Origin: Kiritimatiellia bacterium
GTDB lineage: Bacteria; Verrucomicrobiota; Kiritimatiellia; RFP12; UBA1067
Assembly: GCA_016296065.1 (NCBI GenBank)
Contig: JAEDKA010000021.1
Coordinates: 1 to 53,148 of the forward strand
Length of the DNA: 53,148 nt
Reading direction: 5' to 3'
The position numbers and the translations under genes were made by a program. The notes beneath the pieces were generated by a model that was not told where the DNA came from, searched no databases, and saw nothing but the letters and a program-made list of their open reading frames with translations. How positions within the stretch are numbered: position 1 is the first letter of the stretch; each line of letters begins with the position of its first letter. Of this stretch, positions 22,846-30,723 are shown in pieces.

Positions 22846-24982
22846 CCCCGCCGTGCCGTTTAAGGACACGCGTCTCTCCCGGCGCGAGCCTCAGCACCGA
22901 GGAGTTCACCGGTTTCTTCGTCGCGAGATTGACGGCTCCGCGGGAGAATCCGTCCGGAAGACGAAAGTCGACACCCTTCTTTTGATCGGAGCACTGCACG
23001 ACAAGCCAGTCGCCGAGAGCGAGGGAATGGCATCCCCATCTGATCGCCTCGCCCTTCGCGTCCTCGAGAAGCTCATCGTGCCGGACGCGCATGTACTGCA
23101 CGGCAGCCGGACGACGCGCGTAGACATATGCCGTGCCTCCCGCCTTCGGCTGCTCGCTGTGCCGCCACTGGTTGAAGTTCATCATGATACGGCTCTCGCC
23201 GTCCTTGAAGGCGACGCACTGCGCGCGCGGATCGCCCCACACGAAATCTGGCTCGCCCGACTCCATAGGCAGGCGCACCTTAGCGCAGAGCGGATCGCTC
23301 GGCTTCGCCATGCGGCGCAGAATCCTGATGCGGTCCTGCGCGCCGTCCATGAATCCGTACGCAGCCGACCAGTACCAGTTCCCCGCACGAGGCGCCTCCC
23401 AGCGCGCGATCGCCTTCTCGTCAAGGCAAATCCAATCAAGCTGCTGAAGGCGTATGTGCGAGGGATTTTCGAAGTCAAGGAGCTGGCACGGGGACGGACC
23501 GTACCCGTCGCCGCCTATCATGTTGCGGTGGCGGAAATTCAGATACGCGCAGACGTCGACGGAAGGCTTCCCGTCGTGACGCCTGACCGGATACACGAAG
23601 TGAGGAAACGCGTCCCCGCCGATCTTCGCGCGCTCGCGCAGAAAACCGAGCTTCTGATACGACTGCCAGAGCCTGTAGTACATCACGTCCTGACCGCGTC
23701 CGTACTCGACCGAATAACCGTCCCACTCGAGCGGCACACCGCGCGGCGACACCCAGCTCGGCTCCCCGGGTGCGACAGCTCCCGTCGCGCCCCTCAGCCG
23801 CTTAACGAATTCGGTCTTGTCCGGTTCCTTCGGAGACGGACCACCGAGCAGCCGACGCGCGCGTATGCAGAACCTGAGCGCGTCGAGCTGATACGTCTCC
23901 TGGTTCGGAGCATGACCGCCCTTTCCCGAAAAATGTCCGATTAGACCATCCATGAGGTCGAGATACGCCTTGCGCCTCTTGATCTTCGGCGTAGAGGGAT
24001 CGCAGTCGTCGTCTACGAGTTCGTCGAGCATTCCCTCGCGCTCCATCGCCTTCGCGGTGAGCATGAGTGCGTGTCCGACGCCGCGAAGTCCCGCGCCGTC
24101 GAGCGGCGTGCCGGATGTCGGCCCGCGGTTCGGTCCGCCCATCCACTTCCCGCGCACCCATGCGCTCCAATATGAACCCGACAGCCCCTGCGCGCGTCGG
24201 CAGAAGTCGAGATGCGCCGCGATGCGTTGGAGCGTCTCCTTGTCGCCGTGGCGCTTGAGGCCAGGCGTGGTGTAGGCGATGGCGAGCACGGCGCTCAGGA
24301 TCATCGGACCGTTGTTGTTCAGATGGTCGTAGTGCCCGGGGATGCGGTCCTTCGTTGCGGTGACGTCCATCACGCCGTCCTTCCCGCACCACGGGACGTC
24401 GAACGCTCCGACCAGGTCTTCGTGCCATTCGCCGCTAGCGCACTTTTCGCGCCAGTCCGGACTCCACATCTGACGCATCGCCGCATGGTCCGCCGTGATG
24501 TCCATGAGCTCAACCGTTCGCCTGATTGCGGCATCGCGCACAGATGCGGAGATCGGGTTGAAGTCGGGAAGAACTATCTTCTCAAGACGCGCCTCCTCGC
24601 GCTCCTTCGCGGGAGGCTCGAAGAGCGGATTGACGTGCGTCCAGAGCGAGACTATCGGACGCGTCGGCTGGCGCTCGGCCTTGAGCGTAAGCGTAACCTC
24701 GGTCTTTCCCGCCGTCATCTCCTCCGGAATCGTCACCGTCTGGTAGAACAGCTTCGTCGCGGAGTGATAGAGCCCTCCCTCGTCGAGCTCTGTGAAGTCG
24801 CACCGTTTGCCGTCCGCTCCGTAGATCGAGAGCGACCCCGGGGCGCCGCCGCTCTGGCGGTACGCCGCCGTCAGGCACGTGCGCCCCTTCGGAGCGACAC
24901 GCACCCTTGCCTTCCAGACATCGCCCTCCTGCGTGAAGGAAAGCGCTGCTGCGGCTGCGACGACAAACGACGCGAAGGTCAT
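22823..24982 (-). CDS. Exported protein, probable alpha-toroid glycan-active enzyme, 719 aa
   Basis: AGGAG lies 9 bases before the ATG, and a signal peptide is present (MTFASFVVAAAAALSF). A short N-terminal beta region (about 18-130) is followed by a helical domain (about 140-480). Its motifs, such as NNNGPMILSAVLAIAYTTPG, PLDGAGLRGVGHALMLT and YGRGQDVMYYRLWQSYQKLG, recall (alpha/alpha)-toroid lyases and unsaturated glycoside hydrolases. The rest is beta-rich. I cannot place it in a named family, and no catalytic residue can be assigned safely. It is co-transcribed with a PATR protein (19-base gap) and with a histidine kinase and regulator, an arrangement typical of glycan-use loci. It may be a lyase or hydrolase acting on the same polymer as the alginate-lyase-like enzymes. 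Confidence 0.75.
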   Translation of the reverse strand: MTFASFVVAAAAALSFTQEGDVWKARVRVAPKGRTCLTAAYRQSGGAPGSLSIYGADGKRCDFTELDEGGLYHSATKLFYQTVTIPEEMTAGKTEVTLTLKAERQPTRPIVSLWTHVNPLFEPPAKEREEARLEKIVLPDFNPISASVRDAAIRRTVELMDITADHAAMRQMWSPDWREKCASGEWHEDLVGAFDVPWCGKDGVMDVTATKDRIPGHYDHLNNNGPMILSAVLAIAYTTPGLKRHGDKETLQRIAAHLDFCRRAQGLSGSYWSAWVRGKWMGGPNRGPTSGTPLDGAGLRGVGHALMLTAKAMEREGMLDELVDDDCDPSTPKIKRRKAYLDLMDGLIGHFSGKGGHAPNQETYQLDALRFCIRARRLLGGPSPKEPDKTEFVKRLRGATGAVAPGEPSWVSPRGVPLEWDGYSVEYGRGQDVMYYRLWQSYQKLGFLRERAKIGGDAFPHFVYPVRRHDGKPSVDVCAYLNFRHRNMIGGDGYGPSPCQLLDFENPSHIRLQQLDWICLDEKAIARWEAPRAGNWYWSAAYGFMDGAQDRIRILRRMAKPSDPLCAKVRLPMESGEPDFVWGDPRAQCVAFKDGESRIMMNFNQWRHSEQPKAGGTAYVYARRPAAVQYMRVRHDELLEDAKGEAIRWGCHSLALGDWLVVQCSDQKKGVDFRLPDGFSRGAVNLATKKPVNSSVLRLAPGETRVLKRHGGVVRQPGK

Positions 24983-25001
24983 CTCGGCGGCTCCTTTTGC
25001 G

Positions 25002-27521
25002 TCACCTCACGAAAACGGCCAGTCCGCCGAAGCTCTGGACCAGCACGAGCGACTTGGCGTCGCTGGAAATCTTCGCCCTCCAGAAACTGCCGTCGGACGC
25101 CTTCACTCCTCCACGCCTCCGCCCGATGAGACGGCCGCTTTCGGCGGTGATTACCTTGTATTCATATCCGGAGTTGCGAACAAGCGCGGACTTGTTGGCG
25201 ACGTCAACTGAAATGTTCGAGACATCGACAGTGCCCTCGCCTGTAAGAGCGAGACAGGAGGAAGCGCCGTCCTCTCCGATCGTCACGAGCAGACCGGAAC
25301 CCGAGTTGAATGTCGCCGCGCCAGTCACAGTCAGAGTCTCTGCCGTGTTCGTGCCAGGCGCGACAATGCCGTTGAGTTCAAGCGAACCTTCGAGCGTGCC
25401 GACGCCCGAAAGCGTCTTGCCGGACGCGATTTCTGTCGTGTAGCCAGACCTGTATGTGCCGTTCACCGTCAAGTCGTCGGCGAAAACCGAGGAAACTCCA
25501 CCGTTGTTATCATCCACATCCGCGTTTGCCGCAATGGTAACCGCGCGATTGAATGTGAGGAGATTGTTCGGATAGCTGGAAACACGCGCCTGGCCCGCAA
25601 GAATCACCGGAACATTTATCGTGCATGGATATCCTTCGTCATTGTTCGCCTCAAGATAACCAAAGGTGTCTGTGCCTGTGGTGAACGTCAGCGTCCCAAA
25701 GCCAGTCACGGTATGAGGGCGGAAGTTTCTATACCTCACCTTTCCTTCTATCGTCAGGTCACCGAACATCTGAAAATTGTCGCAATGAACGTTTGTGTCA
25801 CCGTACATCTTCATCACAGCTGATGCGGCAATGACCTTTGTCTTCTTCGTAGGAAAGCCGTTCACCCAGCTCGTTACCTGATCTGTCGGATACTCTGCAT
25901 TGTAATATCCAGTGAATATCGTGAAATCGCCCGTAGCAGCCTGTGTGTACGACGAGGCCGCGAACGATGTTGCAGTAAGTTTGTTGCCTTCGTAGGATAT
26001 ATTCCAGTACAGGCCGCTGCTGTTCTTGATGACGATATGCTCCACGACCGGACTGCTGTCGGTTGTCGTTATTGACACGTTTTCTGCAAGCACGACCGCC
26101 TTACCTGCCTCAGTTTCGGAGGAGAGGTCGAACCTCATGAATTCACCGACACCGAGGGAAACGGAGGACGGCACATCCCCTATGGAGTAGAACAATGTCA
26201 CCCTAGTCCCGTCCTCTGCGACAACATCGCATGTTGGGCGTTCGGTAAAGGTGACGGAACCTCCGCCGGTTACGGTGAGAACGCCTGAACCTTCAATCTT
26301 CGTTTCGACAGTCAAATCGAAACCTGCCGTGTCGATTGTGCCTCCATTGTCTCCCACGGTGACCGTGAGATCGCTCTGGTCGGGGATAATCGTATTTGCA
26401 GCCACTGCGCGCAGGGTGCCGCCATTGAAATTGAGCTTCGCCGATCCTGTGCCGCTTCCGCCTGTGGTAATGCGTCCGCACTCAATGACTCCGCCATTGA
26501 GATTGATTGTCGTGTCGTATGCTGTGTTTGCGGAATTCATGATTATATAGCGCATTCCGCCGGATGCCGTCGCGGCGCGAAACGTTCCGCCGTTCATCGT
26601 AAGGATGGCGGACCCGCTCTCGCCCACGCGCACATCGCCGTATGTGTGGACCCTTCCGCCCTCGTTCACGATAAGCTCGTTGTGGCTGTCATCTCCGCCG
26701 AGATTGCCTATGCAGAACAGGTCTGTCTTGGCACTGTCAACGGTATGCAGGATATAACCTCCGTTGTCAACCGTGCACACGGCCGTTCTGCGCGCGCCGT
26801 ATCTGCCAATGCACACCCAGCTTGATGCCGTCACCGTCGCATTTGTGATTGTCATTTTCGCCTCGGTGTCGTTGTTGTTGGCAAGCTGAAGCGCGCCCGT
26901 GACGTCCAGCGTTCCGCCGTCAACCACGACAAAGCCCTTTCCTCCAGCCGCAAATCCAGCCGTAAGCGTTCCGTTGGAATCCATATCGCCTTTTACCACA
27001 AGCACTCCAACGCCCTGAGTCGATGTGCCCATCCTGGTTTCGCCGTTGACAGCGAGAGAACTCGACCTTGCGACTTCAACCATGCCCGTTATTGCATAAG
27101 ACTGGTTCAACCACGGCCCAATCTCAAGATAGCCGGTCGTATACGCGCCATTGAGAACAAGCCGTCCGCTGTATTCCGCACTGCTGCCCCAATATCCCAC
27201 GTGCAGCTCGCCGAACTTTGCGCCGCCCGTGAATGTGACGACCCTTTCGTCTTCCAAGCCATTCGCTACGCAGAACTTCTTGACCACAGTATCTTGGCCA
27301 ATATTCGAAAAATCGAGAGTCGTGACGGATGCTGCGCCATCCTTGAGGTCCTTCTCGGTTATGAAGTACACGTCACTTGACCATGTGCCAATGCCGTCGT
27401 TCCATTCAGCCTGCGTCACGTCAGAAGTGGATTTTCCATACCAGTAGTGGTCTGCGGCCCATGATGCCGCCACGGATGACGCCGCCAAACCCAAGAGTAC
27501 TGTCTTTACGAGACGTTTCAT
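25002..27521 (-). CDS. Exported PATR surface protein, 839 aa
   Basis: The start is the ATG at 27521 (MKRLVKTVLLGLAASSVAAS) after an AAGGAGG site. The signal peptide ends near SWA. Many beta-helix repeats of the PATR kind follow (GVLVVKGDMDSNGTLTAGFA, FVVVDGGTLDVTGALQLANN, AILTMNGGTFRAAT, GVLTVTGGGSVTF). A second block begins near residue 565. The C-terminal region reads GSFWRAKISSDAKSLVL and ends GGLAVFVR, the shared tail motif. No barrel or PEP-CTERM tail is present. It is the first gene of an operon with the toroid-like exported protein, a histidine kinase and a response regulator, so its expression is tied to a signalling pathway. The likely role is a surface fibre or glycan-binding platform, inferred. 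Confidence 0.87.
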   Translation of the reverse strand: MKRLVKTVLLGLAASSVAASWAADHYWYGKSTSDVTQAEWNDGIGTWSSDVYFITEKDLKDGAASVTTLDFSNIGQDTVVKKFCVANGLEDERVVTFTGGAKFGELHVGYWGSSAEYSGRLVLNGAYTTGYLEIGPWLNQSYAITGMVEVARSSSLAVNGETRMGTSTQGVGVLVVKGDMDSNGTLTAGFAAGGKGFVVVDGGTLDVTGALQLANNNDTEAKMTITNATVTASSWVCIGRYGARRTAVCTVDNGGYILHTVDSAKTDLFCIGNLGGDDSHNELIVNEGGRVHTYGDVRVGESGSAILTMNGGTFRAATASGGMRYIIMNSANTAYDTTINLNGGVIECGRITTGGSGTGSAKLNFNGGTLRAVAANTIIPDQSDLTVTVGDNGGTIDTAGFDLTVETKIEGSGVLTVTGGGSVTFTERPTCDVVAEDGTRVTLFYSIGDVPSSVSLGVGEFMRFDLSSETEAGKAVVLAENVSITTTDSSPVVEHIVIKNSSGLYWNISYEGNKLTATSFAASSYTQAATGDFTIFTGYYNAEYPTDQVTSWVNGFPTKKTKVIAASAVMKMYGDTNVHCDNFQMFGDLTIEGKVRYRNFRPHTVTGFGTLTFTTGTDTFGYLEANNDEGYPCTINVPVILAGQARVSSYPNNLLTFNRAVTIAANADVDDNNGGVSSVFADDLTVNGTYRSGYTTEIASGKTLSGVGTLEGSLELNGIVAPGTNTAETLTVTGAATFNSGSGLLVTIGEDGASSCLALTGEGTVDVSNISVDVANKSALVRNSGYEYKVITAESGRLIGRRRGGVKASDGSFWRAKISSDAKSLVLVQSFGGLAVFVR

Positions 27522-27556
27522 TGTTCCCTCCTTGTTTTGTCCGTGTGAACGCAACA

Positions 27557-27607
27557 ATTATATCAAATATTCAAGGAGCGCGAAGACAAAAACACCCCCC
27601 AGAAGGG
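27557..27607 (-). promoter_or_regulatory. Promoter region of the PATR/toroid/kinase operon
   Basis: TATAAT lies at 27557-27562, 35 bases before the ATG. A related 15-bp element, CCCTTCTGGGGGGTG on the minus strand (27593-27607), lies 30 bases upstream of this -10 box. Four other promoters have 22 bases there. A weak alternative -10 (ATATTT) sits at the 22-base spacing. It is either a variant or a different arrangement of the same regulatory site. Confidence 0.5.
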
Positions 27608-27651
27608 TGTAGTTTTGAAATTTTACCGCTCCATATCATAATAGGCGAGCC

Positions 27652-27779
27652 TGCCGCCATCAGGGGAGTCCGTCGCTCCGCGACGGACATTCGCAACTAT
27701 CGCACGAATCAAAAGAATCGGGAGCGCGCGAGGGAGTCGAATGGAAAGTGACCGTGAAGTCGACTGCTCCACGTCCTTT
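27652..27779. repeat. 128-bp direct repeat, copy A
   Basis: It matches 27892-28019 with one mismatch (27746 versus 27986), at a period of exactly 240 bp. It starts TGCCGCCATCAGGGGA, carries the hairpin GTCCGTCGC-TCC-GCGACGGAC (27668-27688) and ends GCTCCACGTCCTTT. The interval 27522-28083 holds this repeat pair, hairpins and a promoter, and no gene I can support. A 153-codon minus frame spans both copies but looks like a by-product of the repeat. Confidence 0.85.
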
Positions 27780-27788
27780 TCGGTGTGG

Positions 27789-27859
27789 CAAGGCCGAGGC
27801 GGCCTTGCCGTCCGGTCGCGCAAGGGCGGGGCTCTTGTTGCGTCGCGGAGCGACGCAAC
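27789..27859. repeat. Two hairpins between the direct repeats
   Basis: GCAAGGCC-GAGGC-GGCCTTGC lies at 27788-27808. GTTGCGTCGC-GGA-GCGACGCAAC lies at 27837-27859. The second belongs to the same triloop family as the hairpins at 13991, 14046 and 27668, with different but still fully paired stem bases. Confidence 0.7.
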
Positions 27860-27891
27860 CCCCTTAGCGACGCCCCAGTTAGCGACTAGGA

Positions 27892-28019
27892 TGCCGCCAT
27901 CAGGGGAGTCCGTCGCTCCGCGACGGACATTCGCAACTATCGCACGAATCAAAAGAATCGGGAGCGCGCGAGGGAGTCGAATGGAGAGTGACCGTGAAGT
28001 CGACTGCTCCACGTCCTTT
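27892..28019. repeat. 128-bp direct repeat, copy B
   Basis: This is the second copy of the 128-bp unit, with its hairpin at 27908-27928. It is followed by another hairpin, AAGCGACG-AGA-CGTCGCTT (28025-28043). A third partial copy of 26 bp (28058-28083) matches 27765-27790 and abuts the stop of the GH2 gene. The hairpins may also end the GH2 transcript. Confidence 0.85.
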
Positions 28020-28083
28020 ACATGAAGCGACGAGACGTCGCTTCTCCCAGTCAGTTTTGCTCCACGTCCTTTTCGGTGTGGCA

Positions 28084-30693
28084 CTAGCGGACTGCGCTCA
28101 GCTCGACAGTGAGCGTGTAAGTTCCACCTTCCGGGCGATGTGGCGGACGCGGCGCGGCGATGCGACTCCAGGAGTCGTCTCCACCGACGCCCATGATATC
28201 CGCATCGATGACAAGCGTGACGCCGGACGAAGTCGGCAGCTCTTCATTGTGGCGCGCCGACTCGAGTTCCGCAATCGTCCAGGGCCATGCAGCGAATCCA
28301 AAGGTGTCCTTAAGACCTTCTCGCGGAGTCGACGAGAAGATGCACTTCACGGAAAGCGGCCCGAGCGTTAGGCTCGTAGTATCGCAATAGTGCCCATAGT
28401 CCTGCGGGCGTATGTAAGGCGGAGGCGCCGAGATGTCCGCAGACCATTCTCCGACGGACGCGCCGAATTTTCGGTCGGGATAGTTCTCGTGCGGACCCCT
28501 TCCGCGCCAGCACAGGTTCGTCGCCGAAGCAGGGAGCGAAATCGCGACGCCGACGCGCGGAGCGTAAGGCCGTTCCTGCGGCAGTTCTAACACGACATCG
28601 AGCCGCATCGTACGCGCATCTATCGGACGCCGCACTATGTCGACCTTCACGCCTTCGGGCGAGCGCCACACACCGTTGTTACGCACCAGCTTGTGCCCGC
28701 GGTCATTGTCCGTAGGCGCGCGCCAGAAGCACGGCTCCACCTTGAGATCGGCAAGGAGCGGGACGAGCTTCACCGCTTCGGCGTCGGGATACGAGTTCGG
28801 GAATAGCCCATGCACATGCGCAACCTCGAACGCGCCAGGGTGCGGATTTCTGAACGGATCGAACAGCCCGTTGCAGTGTCCGTTCCCGTCGTTCGGCATG
28901 TCGCCGAAGTCACCGCCGTAGCGGAGGCTCGCTGCGCCGCCCGCAAAACCGCACAGCCCCTGGTCTGCGAAGTCCCAGATGAATCCGCCCTGAAAAGAAT
29001 CGTACCGATCCGCAAACGCCCAGAAGTCCGCGAACCCGCCTGTCGAATTGCCCATCGCGTGGGCGTATTCGCACTGTATCAACGGCATCTCGGGACTGTC
29101 CGAAAGATACTCGCGGCACTGGTCGGGCGTGCGGTACATCGGACAGTTGATGTCCGTCGTCCCGCATCGGTCTTCGCGTGTGTACGTGTGGTTCTCGTAC
29201 TGAACAGGACGCGAAGGATCAAGTTCGCGGATTGCCTCGCGGGCCTTTGCGAAATTCACTCCGCATCCCGCTTCGTTTCCCTGCGACCAAACGATGATCG
29301 ACGGGTGGTTTCGGAGAGTGCGCACCATTCGGACATCGCGCTCTATGTGCTGCGCGAGATAGTCTACTCGGTGCGCAAGCGATTCGCCCCCAAAGCCCAT
29401 TCCGTGGCTCTCAATGTTCGCCTCCGCCCAGACGTAGATTCCGTTCTGGTCGCACAGCGTGTACCAGTCGGGATCGTTCGGATAATGACACGTGCGCACT
29501 GCGTTTGCGTTGATCAACTTGAGAGCCGCGACATCCCGCTTCATCTCGTCAAGCGTAACGGTGTATCCGCCGGTTGCGGACATCTCATGGCGGTTAACGC
29601 CTTTGACAAGTATGCGGCGATTGTTTATCTTCAGCACGCTGTCTTTTATCTCGACCCGCCTGAAGCCGACAGGAAATGCGAAGTGATCCCCCGCTGCCTC
29701 CACTTCGAGCATGTAGAGATTCGGCGCGTCGCAGTCCCAGAGAATCGGATTGTCGACGTGCAGCTTCCCGTTGACTACATCCGATTCCGTCTTGCCGTCC
29801 GGCGAGACTAGCCGCGCGCGGACTGGAGATTCGCAATCGAAGGACACGCTGAGCTCGCCACTCTTCAGGTCTTCGGAAACCGTCGGCTCGATGACGATGT
29901 CGCGCAGTCCGTCCTGACGCTCCGCCACAAGCCGCACGCCGCGGTAGATTCCGCTCATGCGCCAGAAGTCCTGGTCTTCCAGGTACGATCCGTCGCACCA
30001 CCTGTAGACTTCAACCTCTATCTCGTTCTTTTCGGCGAAAGTCAGAAACTCCGTCACATCGAACTCCGCCGGAAGGCGCGAATCCTCCGAATAGCCAACC
30101 GTCACGCCGTTGACGCGTACGTAAAACGCGGAGTAGACCCCTCCGAAGTGAAGCACGATGCGGCGGCCATTCCACTCCGCGGGAATCGCGAACGTGCGCC
30201 GGTATGTCCCCACGGGATTGCGATAGACATACGAGGTGTAGTTCGTCGGCGGGTCCTCCATGATATATGGCGGATGCTTCACGTGCGGATAGCGGACGTT
30301 CGTGTAGATCGGCGGATCATAGTCGCCCTGTAACTGCCAGCAGCCCGGCACAGCGATCTTGCCATGTTTCTTCGTATCTACACGCTCTGCACCTTCTACA
30401 CGGCCATACCCCTCAGGCGACGGCTGCCACTCAAAGTCCCACTCTCCGTCAAGCGACATGACGTATGGCGAATCCGCGCGCGAAGCGCGAAGCGACGCGA
30501 TGTCGCGCGCCTGCCCGCGCGATGCCGCTGGAACGAACACGGCGCGCGAGGGAAGGCGGTTGGACGATGTGACGTATGGATTCTCCCAGTCGGGAAGCCC
30601 CGCATACGCAGATGGTGAATAATCCTCCGCCACCTCGACGTCTGCAAGGTGCGTGATGTATGCTGTCGCCAGTAATGTTAGCGCCATTATCAT
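28084..30693 (-). CDS. GH2 beta-galactosidase, LacZ-like, 869 aa
   Basis: A glycoside hydrolase family 2 enzyme that should release terminal beta-linked galactose, or a related sugar, by a retaining mechanism. The domains are a jelly-roll sugar-binding domain (about 75-260, GEWDFEWQPSPEGYGR), an Ig-like domain (about 265-345), the TIM barrel (about 346-630) and a C-terminal beta-galactosidase small-chain-like domain (about 640-865, including WRGRGPHENYPDRK). The acid/base is E474 (VWSQGNEAGCGVN) and the nucleophile is E542 (LIQCEYAHAMGNS). VNRHEMSATGG is also conserved. At 869 aa it is shorter than E. coli LacZ (about 1024). The N-terminus is hydrophobic enough for export. GGAGG lies 7 bases before the ATG. 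It follows the alginate-lyase/PATR giant by 30 bases, so the two are probably co-transcribed and act on one polymer. Confidence 0.93.
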   Translation of the reverse strand: MIMALTLLATAYITHLADVEVAEDYSPSAYAGLPDWENPYVTSSNRLPSRAVFVPAASRGQARDIASLRASRADSPYVMSLDGEWDFEWQPSPEGYGRVEGAERVDTKKHGKIAVPGCWQLQGDYDPPIYTNVRYPHVKHPPYIMEDPPTNYTSYVYRNPVGTYRRTFAIPAEWNGRRIVLHFGGVYSAFYVRVNGVTVGYSEDSRLPAEFDVTEFLTFAEKNEIEVEVYRWCDGSYLEDQDFWRMSGIYRGVRLVAERQDGLRDIVIEPTVSEDLKSGELSVSFDCESPVRARLVSPDGKTESDVVNGKLHVDNPILWDCDAPNLYMLEVEAAGDHFAFPVGFRRVEIKDSVLKINNRRILVKGVNRHEMSATGGYTVTLDEMKRDVAALKLINANAVRTCHYPNDPDWYTLCDQNGIYVWAEANIESHGMGFGGESLAHRVDYLAQHIERDVRMVRTLRNHPSIIVWSQGNEAGCGVNFAKAREAIRELDPSRPVQYENHTYTREDRCGTTDINCPMYRTPDQCREYLSDSPEMPLIQCEYAHAMGNSTGGFADFWAFADRYDSFQGGFIWDFADQGLCGFAGGAASLRYGGDFGDMPNDGNGHCNGLFDPFRNPHPGAFEVAHVHGLFPNSYPDAEAVKLVPLLADLKVEPCFWRAPTDNDRGHKLVRNNGVWRSPEGVKVDIVRRPIDARTMRLDVVLELPQERPYAPRVGVAISLPASATNLCWRGRGPHENYPDRKFGASVGEWSADISAPPPYIRPQDYGHYCDTTSLTLGPLSVKCIFSSTPREGLKDTFGFAAWPWTIAELESARHNEELPTSSGVTLVIDADIMGVGGDDSWSRIAAPRPPHRPEGGTYTLTVELSAVR

Positions 30694-30723
30694 ATTGTTC
30701 CTCCTTTTCCCGCAATCCGCACG

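Noticed and set aside
27652..28083. CRISPR array
   Set aside because: Only two long units with one 112-bp interval and internal hairpins; no short regular repeats and no cas genes.
27623..28084. 153-codon minus-strand frame over the direct repeats
   Set aside because: It exists because the repeat period is divisible by three, starts with GTG, lacks a ribosome site and is interrupted by palindromes. I treat it as repeat DNA unless homologues show selection on the frame.
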